In this document: positions 9,018-17,947 of the stretch, piece after piece
Layout: each line of letters starts with the position of its first letter
How positions within the stretch are numbered: position 1 is the stretch's first letter
DNA from: Parabacteroides sp. AM08-6
Lineage (GTDB): Bacteria; Bacteroidota; Bacteroidia; Bacteroidales; Tannerellaceae
Assembly (NCBI RefSeq): GCF_003473295.1
Contig: NZ_QRMP01000002.1
Span: 249,204-313,203 of the forward strand
DNA: 64,000 nucleotides
Direction: 5' to 3'
The notes under the pieces: generated by a model
Told to the model about the DNA's origin: nothing
What the model saw: the letters and a program-made list of their open reading frames with translations, nothing else
Database searches by the model: none
Program-made: the position numbers and the translations under genes

Positions 9018-11081
9018 TCAGAAATTCATTAGGAAATCAATAAGATTCGTATCTCCTTCCAGCCCCAGACGCTTCCTTAAACGGTATCTGCGGATTTCAA
9101 CAGCACGTACGGATACATTTAGGAGAGAGGCAATCTCCTTTGTCGAGAGATTCATGCGGAGTAAACAGCAGATACGTAAATCACCGGTCGTTATATCTTC
9201 ATATCGTTGACGCAACCGATCCATAAAGTTTTGATGTGTGCTATTGAAATAACTTTCAAACAGTACCCAATCGGCCTGATTGTTAAGCGTTTCTTCCAAT
9301 AATGTTTTCATCCGTTTGTAGAGTTTGTTGGGGTACCGGTCGCCTAAAGTCTCTTTTTGTTTATCCAATTCTTCTAATAACGTTTGGATTGCTTGGTTAC
9401 GTTTTACTAAAACGGTTGTTTGCAGTGTCAGTTCATTATTTTTATTTTGCAATTCCTTTTCCAACATTAGACTTTTCTGTTCCTGCATGCGTTGCTCTTC
9501 TGCCTGTTTCTCCGCATTTAGTCTGTTTAATTCTTCTTTATGCAGATTTTTTAGGTTATAGCGTAAAACACTTTGGGCAATTATCCAAATTAAAGCGATG
9601 TAGAATAACCACGCCCAAACCGTATTATACCAAGGGGGGAGTATATCGATAGGTAAAGTAAGTTCAGGATACGGCCCTTTTATGACATATTTGCGGACTT
9701 TGAGTTGATAATGTCCTTCGGGTAGTTGTAAAAAGGATATTTTTCCATCTTGCTGCCAAGGAGACCATTCGGAGGATAAACCTTCTATTTTATAGCTTAT
9801 TTGATGGTTCGATGTAAATACGGTAGTACCGATATGAGTTGTAAACTCTTGAAAGTCATGTGGCAGAGATATCTTTTGGGTGAGAATGGGAAGTTTATGG
9901 ACACCGGTGGCATCTACATATTCTAATCCGGAAACTTGTAAAGGGACACTTCCTTGTAAACTGTTGCCTATCAGTTCACGGATGTTAATCATCAGTGTAC
10001 CTTGCATGGCAGAGACTAGTACCAGCGAATCGTTTAGCGGGATGATACGCTCTCCCCGGGTGACAAGATTCATCTTGTAGTTGTCGAATAATAACCTGCA
10101 TTTCAGGGTGCCTGCTCCATCTGCCAGATGAAAAAGGGCCGCTTCGTTGTTGATGGAAAGCCAGTATAAATCTTCACCTGCCGGATAGACATGTCCGGCT
10201 TTAGCGAATACACCTAATGATTCTGTATTTCTGAAAAGCTCGTCAACTGTGAGGCTTGGAGTGTTTTTTTCTGGCAATAACCATTTTTCAGCTTCGGTTT
10301 CCGAAACAGGAATAAAGGCGTTTTCAACTTTTAATGTCCGTTTAAAATACCCAAGGTTGGTACGTATGTATAATTCATCGTCTTTCAGGCTTGCATTTAT
10401 CAGTTTGCCTATTACACTTCGTTTTCCTAGCAAAGTGAGAGGTGGATTTAATGCTATTTGGGATAATCCGTTGTCGAGCGCAACCCATATTTGACGGGAA
10501 TCTTGTACGCAGATATAACGGACAATATTATCTTGTAATTGGTTTTGTAAAGATAGATTTTGAAGAATAAAACCGTCAGCCGTCAGAATATATAAACCAT
10601 GTGTCAGTGTTCCGATAAAATAAAGTTCGCCGTTTGTTGCAAAACAACTGGGCTGGGCTTTTTCTATTTCAGCCGGAATGGCAAAAGGCAATTCGACCGA
10701 AGGTGCTTGAAATGTGATTTCGGGGGGGATTCTTTTGAGTGGATTGCAGTGCAAAATGCCTTCGTTATTGCATGTCCAGCGACACAAAGTATTGTTCCCC
10801 TGTGTATAAATAGTATCGTTATAGTTGGTAACAGCTGTTATTTCAGTATGATTCGGTAGTTCGTATAGTTTCCAGGTATTTCCGTCGAAAGTAAGCAGTC
10901 CTGAATTGTTGGCGACATATAAAATACCGTCCGGAGTCAGTGATAACCCCCAATTCTGGCAACTGGCTTTGTATTCGTCTACCGTATAGTTTTTGACGAA
11001 AACGTAAGGAATGGCTACTGAAGCCCCGGCAGCATAAGCTGTGAGCAAAAAAGAGAAGAAAATAGTCAGTAGTCTGTACAT
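9018..11081 (-). CDS. Membrane-bound propeller sensor with LuxR-type HTH
   Basis: About 687 residues: an N-terminal signal or anchor (MYRLLTIFFSFLLTAYA), a periplasmic propeller sensor like those of Bacteroidetes hybrid two-component systems (TPDGILYVANNSGLLTFDG, SRQIWVALDNGLSQI), a Y_Y_Y domain (ISYKIEGLSSEWSPWQQDG ... GHYQLKVRK), one membrane helix (TVWAWLFYIALIWIIAQSVL), a coiled coil, then a C-terminal helix-turn-helix (NLSTKEIASLLNVSVRAVEIRRYRLRKRL). There is no histidine kinase or receiver, so sensing and DNA binding sit in one chain. The start at 11081 is preferred, because an upstream in-frame Met at 11150 lies inside the carB terminator. It is divergent from nothing and upstream of sqr on the same strand, so sqr is a candidate target. 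Confidence 0.8.
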   Translation of the reverse strand: MYRLLTIFFSFLLTAYAAGASVAIPYVFVKNYTVDEYKASCQNWGLSLTPDGILYVANNSGLLTFDGNTWKLYELPNHTEITAVTNYNDTIYTQGNNTLCRWTCNNEGILHCNPLKRIPPEITFQAPSVELPFAIPAEIEKAQPSCFATNGELYFIGTLTHGLYILTADGFILQNLSLQNQLQDNIVRYICVQDSRQIWVALDNGLSQIALNPPLTLLGKRSVIGKLINASLKDDELYIRTNLGYFKRTLKVENAFIPVSETEAEKWLLPEKNTPSLTVDELFRNTESLGVFAKAGHVYPAGEDLYWLSINNEAALFHLADGAGTLKCRLLFDNYKMNLVTRGERIIPLNDSLVLVSAMQGTLMINIRELIGNSLQGSVPLQVSGLEYVDATGVHKLPILTQKISLPHDFQEFTTHIGTTVFTSNHQISYKIEGLSSEWSPWQQDGKISFLQLPEGHYQLKVRKYVIKGPYPELTLPIDILPPWYNTVWAWLFYIALIWIIAQSVLRYNLKNLHKEELNRLNAEKQAEEQRMQEQKSLMLEKELQNKNNELTLQTTVLVKRNQAIQTLLEELDKQKETLGDRYPNKLYKRMKTLLEETLNNQADWVLFESYFNSTHQNFMDRLRQRYEDITTGDLRICCLLRMNLSTKEIASLLNVSVRAVEIRRYRLRKRLGLEGDTNLIDFLMNF

Positions 11082-11097
11082 GGATATCAGATAAATT

Positions 11098-11136
11098 AAA
11101 AAACGATAGAGACAGGGGAGTTCCCTGTCTCTATTG
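11098..11136 (-). terminator. Terminator behind carB
   Basis: A 14-bp stem (core TAGAGACAGGG at 11107-11117 with CCCTGTCTCTA at 11123-11133) is followed on the minus strand by six T. It separates carB from the regulator gene downstream. Confidence 0.88.
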
Positions 11137-11168
11137 ATTATCGGATACAAATATAGTTAAATATTTGA

Positions 11169-14100
11169 TTATTTGTATTCCTGCCAGTTTTTAATCTGGA
11201 TGTCTGTGACTTTCAGATTGCAGAAAGACTCAATGAATGCACTTGCCAGACGGGCATTGGTAATCAATGGAATATTGTGGTCGATTGCTGCGCGACGTAT
11301 TTTGTATCCATTGGTCAATTCACGTTTGCTGTGATCTTTCGGTATGTTTACAACCAACTCGAATATATGTTTGCTAAACATATCCATAATATTCAAGGCT
11401 CCTTGTTCGTCCGGCCAACATACGGCTGTAGCCCGGATGCCGTTCTCGTTCAGGAACTTGGCTGTGCCGGCAGTACCATATATCTCATATCCTTTGGCAG
11501 CCAACATACGGCAGGGCTCCAATAGTTCGGCTTTGCTTTTTGCGGCTCCGGAGGATACCAGGATATTTTTCTTCGGAATATTGTTGCCTACGGCAATCAT
11601 AGCCGATAGTAAAGCTTCGTTGAAATCATCGCCTATACATCCCACTTCGCCGGTGGAACTCATGTCTACACCTAAAACTGGGTCCGCTTTGTGCAAACGG
11701 GCAAATGAGAATTGAGAGGCTTTTACGCCAATCCAGTCGATGTCGAAGGCACTCTTATCCGGCTTGGTATAAGGGGCATCCAACATAATCCGGGTTGCCG
11801 TTTCAATAAAGTTGCGTTTCAATACTTTCGAAACAAACGGGAAGCTACGTGAAGCACGCAGGTTACATTCGATGACTTTAACATCGTTGTTCTTAGCCAG
11901 GAATTGGATATTGAACGGACCGCTGATATTCAGTTCTTTTGCAATCATCTTGCTGACTTTCTTGATGCGCCGTGCCGTTTCAAAATAAATCTTTTGAGCC
12001 GGGAATACCAATGTTGCGTCGCCGGAGTGAACTCCTGCAAATTCAATATGTTCGGATATAGCATATTCAACAACTTCGCCATTCATGGCTACCGCATCAA
12101 ATTCTATTTCTTTTGCTCCCTGCAGGAATTCGGAAACGACAACCGGATATTCTTTGGATACTTTGGCTGCCAAATCCAGAAATTCAATCATTTGTTCTTT
12201 ACTATGGCAAACATTCATGGCTGCACCCGACAGTACGTATGACGGACGGATGAGAATAGGGAAGCCCACTTTTGCAATAAAGTCGTCTATTTCTTCCATA
12301 CTGGTCAATTCGGCCCAACGTGGTTGGTCGATACCCAGCGTATCCAGCATGGCAGAGAATTTATGACGGTTCTCGGCACGGTCGATAGACAGCGGCGAAG
12401 TTCCTAATATGGGTACATTCTGGCGGTGTAATTTCATAGCCAGATTGTTCGGTATCTGACCACCTACGGATACAATTACACCTTTCGGCAGTTCCAAGTC
12501 GATAACATCCAGCACACGTTCGAATGAAAGTTCGTCGAAGTACAGGCGGTCGCACATATCATAGTCGGTGGAAACCGTTTCCGGGTTATAGTTAATCATG
12601 ATGGATTTGTAACCCAGTTTTCTGGCTGTTTGTGCGGCATTTACGGAGCACCAGTCAAATTCTACGGACGACCCGATTCGGTATGCACCAGAACCCAGGA
12701 TAATCACGCTTTTCTCGTTCGGATAGTAGGTGATATCGTTTTCACTGCCATCATATGTCATGTACAGGTAGTTAGTCAGTTCCGGATGTTCGGATGCAAT
12801 GGTATTGATGCGCTTCACACTAGGCAGAATGCCCATTTTCTTTCGCAAGCCGCGTACGCGGATGTTTTCTTTTTCCATGTTGCCTTCCGGGTTCTCCACA
12901 TAACGGGCAATCTGGAAGTCAGAGAAACCTAAGCGTTTGGCTTCGCGCAAAACCTCTTCCGGCAACTCTTCTATTTTGTTGTATTGGGATAATACTTTCG
13001 TATAATCTACAATATTTTTCAGCTTTTCGAGGAACCAACGTGTGATTTTGGAAAGTTCGTGAATACGGTCTACCGTGTATCCCTTTTCCAATGCTTGTGC
13101 TACGGCAAAAATACGCAGGTCGGTCGGATTTGCCAGTGCGTCATCCAGATTATCGAATACAACATCATTGTTCCCTACAAAACCGTGCATGCCTTGTCCA
13201 ATCATACGCAGACCTTTCTGCATGATTTCTTCGAAGCTTTTACCGATTGACATGATTTCGCCGACCGATTTCATACTGGAGCCAATCTGACGGCTTACGC
13301 CTACGAATTTAGTCAAGTCCCAGCGTGGTATTTTGACAATCATATAATCCACTTCGGGAGCTTTGTATGCGGAATTCGGAGTTCCCATTTCTCCAATCTG
13401 GTCGAGGCTATATCCGAGGGCCAATTTAGCTGCGACGAAAGCCAGTGGGTAACCGCTGGCTTTGGATGCCAATGCGGAAGAACGGCTCAGACGGGCATTT
13501 ACTTCGATTACGCGGTAGTCGCAAGTTTCGGAATTGAAGGCATACTGGATATTACATTCGCCTACGATACCTAAATGGCGGATTGTCTTGGTTGAGAGTT
13601 CTTTCAGCAAGTCCAGTTCTTTCTCCGTCAGCGAACAAGTGGGGGCAACTACGATACTTTCGCCTGTATGTACACCTAGCGGGTCGACGTTTTCCATACT
13701 TACCACTGTGAAGCAATGGTCGTTCTTATCACGAATTACTTCGAACTCAATTTCTTTCCAACCTTTTAAAGACTCTTCCACCAGAATTTGGGGAGAGTAA
13801 GCAAAAGCACTTTCTGCCAATGTCCGAAGTTCTGCTTCGTCTTTACAGATGCCGCTGCCCATACCTCCTAAAGCGTAGGCGGAGCGTATCATAACTGGGA
13901 AACCAATCTTATTGGCTGCAGCTACAGCGTCTTCCATGTTCTCAACGGCTTGGCTGACTGGTGTTTTTACTTCTATCTCGTTCAGTTTCTTTACAAACAG
14001 GTCGCGGTCTTCCGTGTACATAATGGCTTCGACCGAAGTTCCCAATACTTTTACGCCGTATTTGGCCAGTGTACCGCTGGTGTAAAGTTCCGTTCCGCAG

Positions 14101-14387
14101 TTCAGTGCCGTTTGTCCTCCGAAAGCCAGCAGAATTCCGTCCGGTTGTTCTTTTTTGATTACTTCTTCAACAAAATAGGGAGTGATAGGCAGGAAATAAA
14201 CTTTGTCTGCCACCCCTTCCGATGTTTGAATAGTTGCAATGTTCGGATTGAGCAATACAGTGCTGATACCTTCCTCTTTCAGCGCCTTCAGTGCTTGTGA
14301 ACCGGAATAGTCAAATTCACCGGCCTGTCCGATTTTCAGGGCACCCGAGCCCAGAACAATCACCTTTTTGATACCACTTTTCGACAT
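11169..14387 (-). CDS. carB: Carbamoyl-phosphate synthase large subunit
   Basis: A 1072-residue enzyme, the usual length, that makes carbamoyl phosphate from ammonia, bicarbonate and two ATP for pyrimidine and arginine synthesis. Two homologous halves are clear: each has a pre-ATP-grasp start (VIVLGSGALKIGQAGEFDYS near residue 9 and VIILGSGAYRIGSSVEFDW near 560) and an ATP-grasp core (VMIRSAYALGGMGSG; ILIRPSYVLSGAAMNV), followed by a C-terminal MGS-like allosteric domain (VSSGAAKSKAELLEPCRMLAAKGYEIYGT). No carA is adjacent in the window. The gene ends at its own terminator. Confidence 0.97.
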   Translation of the reverse strand: MSKSGIKKVIVLGSGALKIGQAGEFDYSGSQALKALKEEGISTVLLNPNIATIQTSEGVADKVYFLPITPYFVEEVIKKEQPDGILLAFGGQTALNCGTELYTSGTLAKYGVKVLGTSVEAIMYTEDRDLFVKKLNEIEVKTPVSQAVENMEDAVAAANKIGFPVMIRSAYALGGMGSGICKDEAELRTLAESAFAYSPQILVEESLKGWKEIEFEVIRDKNDHCFTVVSMENVDPLGVHTGESIVVAPTCSLTEKELDLLKELSTKTIRHLGIVGECNIQYAFNSETCDYRVIEVNARLSRSSALASKASGYPLAFVAAKLALGYSLDQIGEMGTPNSAYKAPEVDYMIVKIPRWDLTKFVGVSRQIGSSMKSVGEIMSIGKSFEEIMQKGLRMIGQGMHGFVGNNDVVFDNLDDALANPTDLRIFAVAQALEKGYTVDRIHELSKITRWFLEKLKNIVDYTKVLSQYNKIEELPEEVLREAKRLGFSDFQIARYVENPEGNMEKENIRVRGLRKKMGILPSVKRINTIASEHPELTNYLYMTYDGSENDITYYPNEKSVIILGSGAYRIGSSVEFDWCSVNAAQTARKLGYKSIMINYNPETVSTDYDMCDRLYFDELSFERVLDVIDLELPKGVIVSVGGQIPNNLAMKLHRQNVPILGTSPLSIDRAENRHKFSAMLDTLGIDQPRWAELTSMEEIDDFIAKVGFPILIRPSYVLSGAAMNVCHSKEQMIEFLDLAAKVSKEYPVVVSEFLQGAKEIEFDAVAMNGEVVEYAISEHIEFAGVHSGDATLVFPAQKIYFETARRIKKVSKMIAKELNISGPFNIQFLAKNNDVKVIECNLRASRSFPFVSKVLKRNFIETATRIMLDAPYTKPDKSAFDIDWIGVKASQFSFARLHKADPVLGVDMSSTGEVGCIGDDFNEALLSAMIAVGNNIPKKNILVSSGAAKSKAELLEPCRMLAAKGYEIYGTAGTAKFLNENGIRATAVCWPDEQGALNIMDMFSKHIFELVVNIPKDHSKRELTNGYKIRRAAIDHNIPLITNARLASAFIESFCNLKVTDIQIKNWQEYK

Positions 14388-14454
14388 AGTAATGGGTTGT
14401 TTTGTTTGTTTATTGATTTTATAGAATGTTATTTATCGCCTTTTTGCAGGACAT

Positions 14455-14488
14455 AAAAAAAATGCGTTAGTAAAAATAACTAACGCAT
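14455..14488 (-). terminator. Terminator of the 34-codon mini-gene
   Basis: ATGCGTTAGT (14462-14471) pairs exactly with ACTAACGCAT (14479-14488) around a 7-base loop, and on the minus strand the stem is followed by eight T. It begins two bases after the stop codon of the small reading frame at 14490-14594. Confidence 0.85.
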
Positions 14489-14489
14489 C

Positions 14490-14594
14490 TTATATTACCA
14501 AATGATTATCCTGTGAAATAGAAAAATAAGCCTCTTTGTCCGACATGTAACCGGAAATAACCGTTGGATCATCCTTATGTAACTGCTTTGCCAT
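14490..14594 (-). CDS. Small protein of 34 residues, unknown
   Basis: A short reading frame, ATG at 14594 and TAA at 14490, encoding a hydrophilic peptide that begins MAKQLHKDDPTVISGYMSD and ends in SISQDNHLVI. It has no signal, no cysteine and no membrane helix. What makes it credible is the setting: a promoter-like element (TACATTTG on the minus strand, 14618-14625) lies about 24 bases upstream and a perfect terminator starts right after the stop, so the unit of roughly 150 bases stands alone between hppA and carB. It could equally be a small RNA whose reading frame is incidental. I do not recognise the peptide and assign no function. Confidence 0.5.
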   Translation of the reverse strand: MAKQLHKDDPTVISGYMSDKEAYFSISQDNHLVI

Positions 14595-14617
14595 GAAACT
14601 TATCTTCAAAATTTCGG

Positions 14618-14648
14618 CAAATGTAAAGCTTAATTTTCAAACCTGCAA
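14618..14648 (-). promoter_or_regulatory. Promoter of the mini-gene
   Basis: On the minus strand TTGC (14645-14648) is followed after 19 bases by TACATTTG (14618-14625), a full match to the -7 consensus TAnnTTTG and a near match at -33. Confidence 0.5.
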
Positions 14649-14686
14649 GCGGAAAAGAATATTTCTGCGGACGAAAAACAGTTCTT

Positions 14687-16891
14687 TTAGAACAAACTCC
14701 AAGCGACTGTCAGTCCGGCCATGACGATTGCAACCATACTCATTAACTTAATAAGAATATTCAGGCTGGGACCGGATGTGTCTTTGAACGGGTCGCCGAC
14801 CGTATCGCCAACAACTGTTGCCTTATGTGCTTCACTGCCTTTTCCACCATGGTTGCCTTCTTCCACATGTTTTTTGGCGTTATCCCAGGCTCCTCCGGCA
14901 TTTGCCATGAAGATAGCGAGGACGAAACCAGTACTTAATCCGCCAATCAGAAGTCCCACTACCCCGGTGACACCGAATATCAGACCGGTGATGATTGGTG
15001 CGATGATGGCTAATAAGGAGGGAACAATCATTTCTTTCTGGGCTCCTTTCGTGGAGATTTCCACACAACGGGCATAATCCGGTTCGGCTTTTCCGGTCAG
15101 GATGCCTGGTATTTCGCGGAACTGGCGGCGGACTTCTTCTACCATGTGTCCGGCGGCCCGTCCTACGGCATTCATGGTCAGGCCACAGAACATAAAGGCC
15201 ATCATGGAGCCAAGGAACATTCCGGCCAACACTTTGGGATTCATCAGTGTAACGTCATAATAGACCATAAAATCGGAAAAAGATGCTTTCGAGACTTCTA
15301 TCGTCCGTCCGTCTGCAAAGGACAATACGGTTTCACCCAACCGGAGCAGGCCGATTTTTATCTCTTCTACATAAGAGGCCAGTAAAGCCAATCCTGTAAG
15401 TGCCGCCGAACCGATAGCAAAACCTTTGCCGGTGGCAGCAGTCGTATTTCCTAAAGAATCGAGGGCATCCGTGCGTTTACGGACTTCTTTACCTAAACCG
15501 GACATTTCGGCATTACCTCCCGCATTATCGGCTATCGGACCATAAGCATCGGTCGCCAGTGTAATGCCCAGAGTGGAAAGCATGCCTACAGCGGCAATCC
15601 CTATTCCGTAAAGTCCCATCCCTGTATTTCCAAAATCGAATCCGGAAGCAAACAGAAAAGAACAAATGATGCCTACTACGACTGCTAATACCGGAATGGC
15701 CGTAGAAAGCATTCCCAGTCCAAGTCCTGAAATAATAACGGTAGCAGGTCCTGTTAGGCCCGCTTCGGATACTTTTCGTGTTGGCTGGTAGGATTGGGAT
15801 GTGTAGTATTCGGTTGCCTGCCCGATTACGATGCCGACTAAAAGACCGATGATGACGGAACAGCTAATCCAAAACCAGTTATCCAGCCCTAATACATATA
15901 AAATGCCAAATGTGGAGATGGCAATTAAAACAGAACTTAAGTTTGTCCCGACAGACAGTGCCTTCAGCAGATGCCGGATTGTGGCGTTTTCGTTTGTCCG
16001 GACGGCAAATATTCCGATAATGGAAAGGATAATTCCAACTGCAGCTATCAACATCGGGGCTATGACTGCTTTATATTGCATCTCAACGTTCCCGGATGAA
16101 ACAAAAGCCGCGGCTCCTAAAGCGGCTGTTGCCAGGATTGAACCGCAATATGATTCGTAAAGGTCGGCTCCCATGCCGGCCACATCTCCTACATTATCTC
16201 CTACATTATCAGCAATTGTTGCCGGATTACGGGGGTCGTCTTCCGGAATGCCGGCTTCCACTTTACCAACCAGGTCGGCTCCCACGTCTGCCGCTTTGGT
16301 ATAAATTCCGCCGCCGACACGTGCGAATAAGGCTTGTGTGGAAGCACCCATTCCGAATGTTAGCATAGTGGTCGTTATGATGGTTAATTTGTGTGTCGGG
16401 TCTATCGCTTCCGCCGGGATACAAACATTTAGCAGGATATACCAGAAGGAAATATCCAAGAGTCCGAGTCCGACCACGACAAGTCCCATAACTGCCCCGC
16501 TGCGGAAGGCCACTTGCAGACCGCTGTTTAAGGAATTACGGGCTGCATTAGCCGTACGGGCAGAGGCGTATGTCGCTGTCTTCATGCCTAAAAAACCGGC
16601 CAGACCGGAGAAAAAACCGCCGGTCAGAAAAGCGATGGGTACCCATTCGTTCTGTACTCCGAAACCATAAGCCATGATGGAAAATAAGATAACCAAAGCA
16701 ATAAATACCGAAACGACTACTTTGTATTGTTGTTTCAAGTACGACATTGCCCCTTTTCGGACATGTGAGGCTATTTTAGCCATCAACTCCGTTCCTTCAC
16801 TTTCTTTCATCATTTGCCTGAAAAAGAACCAGGCGAATACCAGTGCCAGGATGGAGGCCACCGGTATGATCCAAAAAATACTTGTAATCAT
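14687..16891 (-). CDS. hppA: Membrane-bound ion-translocating pyrophosphatase
   Basis: About 734 residues and some 16 membrane helices; couples hydrolysis of pyrophosphate to pumping of H+ and/or Na+. The substrate signature [11 protein letters not shown] and the acidic [16 protein letters not shown] are present, as are the second acidic cluster [17 protein letters not shown] and the C-terminal [18 protein letters not shown]. The segment [14 protein letters not shown] carries Ala where K+-independent enzymes carry Lys, so a potassium-dependent enzyme is inferred; Bacteroides relatives are reported to move both Na+ and H+. I start at the Met at 16891, just before the first helix, rather than at 16957. 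Single gene on its strand. Confidence 0.93.
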   Translation of the reverse strand: MITSIFWIIPVASILALVFAWFFFRQMMKESEGTELMAKIASHVRKGAMSYLKQQYKVVVSVFIALVILFSIMAYGFGVQNEWVPIAFLTGGFFSGLAGFLGMKTATYASARTANAARNSLNSGLQVAFRSGAVMGLVVVGLGLLDISFWYILLNVCIPAEAIDPTHKLTIITTTMLTFGMGASTQALFARVGGGIYTKAADVGADLVGKVEAGIPEDDPRNPATIADNVGDNVGDVAGMGADLYESYCGSILATAALGAAAFVSSGNVEMQYKAVIAPMLIAAVGIILSIIGIFAVRTNENATIRHLLKALSVGTNLSSVLIAISTFGILYVLGLDNWFWISCSVIIGLLVGIVIGQATEYYTSQSYQPTRKVSEAGLTGPATVIISGLGLGMLSTAIPVLAVVVGIICSFLFASGFDFGNTGMGLYGIGIAAVGMLSTLGITLATDAYGPIADNAGGNAEMSGLGKEVRKRTDALDSLGNTTAATGKGFAIGSAALTGLALLASYVEEIKIGLLRLGETVLSFADGRTIEVSKASFSDFMVYYDVTLMNPKVLAGMFLGSMMAFMFCGLTMNAVGRAAGHMVEEVRRQFREIPGILTGKAEPDYARCVEISTKGAQKEMIVPSLLAIIAPIITGLIFGVTGVVGLLIGGLSTGFVLAIFMANAGGAWDNAKKHVEEGNHGGKGSEAHKATVVGDTVGDPFKDTSGPSLNILIKLMSMVAIVMAGLTVAWSLF

Positions 16892-17069
16892 AACAATGAG
16901 ATTTAATATTAATGTAGTTTTAATTGTAATGAAATAGTGTCTTCTACAGACTTTCATACTTCACCTGTAAATGTAACAAAAATAAAGAGGTGAAGAAACT
17001 TTTTGGAAAATAATAATGTTTCATTGGATAAAAAACAGCATATTTGTCACAGATTAAGAATAAATATAG

Positions 17070-17906
17070 ATGACGGAAGAAACAAACAAGACCTGTAAAC
17101 TAGGACTGGCACTCAGTGGTGGCGGTGCAAAAGGGTTCGCGCATGTTGGTGTATTTAAGTTGCTCGAGGAATGTGCTTTGATGCCGGATATAATAGCTGG
17201 TACAAGCGTCGGAGCATTGATGGGCGCACTTTTTGCAGACGGTTATTCTGCCGATGAGATAAAAGAACTTTTTACCGGGCGCGAGTTTTCAGAGTTTGCG
17301 CAGTTGCAGTTGCCTAAGTCCGGTTTGTTCGACAGTAAACGGTTTCGCCATTTTCTGAGACGTCATTTGAGAGCTAAAACGTTTGAAGAATTAAAAGTTC
17401 CTTTGGTTGTAATCGCTACTGATTTGGATAATGGTGAGAGTCATGAGTTCAGGAGTGGGCCTTTGGTAGAGGCTGTAACGGCATCTTGCAGTATTCCGAT
17501 TATTTTCAGTCCGGTCGTTATAAACGGAGTACATTATGTCGATGGGGGTCTTTTCCATAATTTCCCGGTGTCCATTATCAGGAATGAGTGTGAACGGGTC
17601 ATCGGGGTGAATGTCAGCCCGCTTATCCCACAAAAATATAAACAAACGATATATCATATAGCAGAACGTTCCTATCACTATATGTTTCGTGCGAATACCT
17701 TGGAGGACCGCGAAATGTGTGATGTGCTGATTGAAGCCGAAGAGTTTGGCATGTATAAGACTTTTGACCTCGAAAATGTGGAGCAAATTTTCAATATCGG
17801 GTATGAAGCTGCTGTCCGGGCTTTCGAACTTGTGATACAGGAAAATAAATATGAAACGTTGGTGAAGGCAATTATGGAAAGAAAAAACAAGATGTTGATG
17901 CCGTAA
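17070..17906 (+). CDS. Patatin-like phospholipase
   Basis: A 278-residue protein of the RssA/patatin family of acyl hydrolases. It shows the oxyanion motif SGGGAKGFAH (residues 16-25), the nucleophile elbow GTSVG with Ser46, and the catalytic Asp in the motif VDGGLFHNFP. There is no signal peptide, so it would act in the cytoplasm or at the inner face of the membrane; its natural lipid substrate is unknown. It is divergent from hppA and 41 bases ahead of the GH13 gene, so the two could form a small operon, although their functions are not obviously linked. Confidence 0.88.
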   Translation: MTEETNKTCKLGLALSGGGAKGFAHVGVFKLLEECALMPDIIAGTSVGALMGALFADGYSADEIKELFTGREFSEFAQLQLPKSGLFDSKRFRHFLRRHLRAKTFEELKVPLVVIATDLDNGESHEFRSGPLVEAVTASCSIPIIFSPVVINGVHYVDGGLFHNFPVSIIRNECERVIGVNVSPLIPQKYKQTIYHIAERSYHYMFRANTLEDREMCDVLIEAEEFGMYKTFDLENVEQIFNIGYEAAVRAFELVIQENKYETLVKAIMERKNKMLMP

Positions 17907-17947
17907 CAGGTTATCTTCCGGCTTCACCTAAATAAATAGATAGAGCA

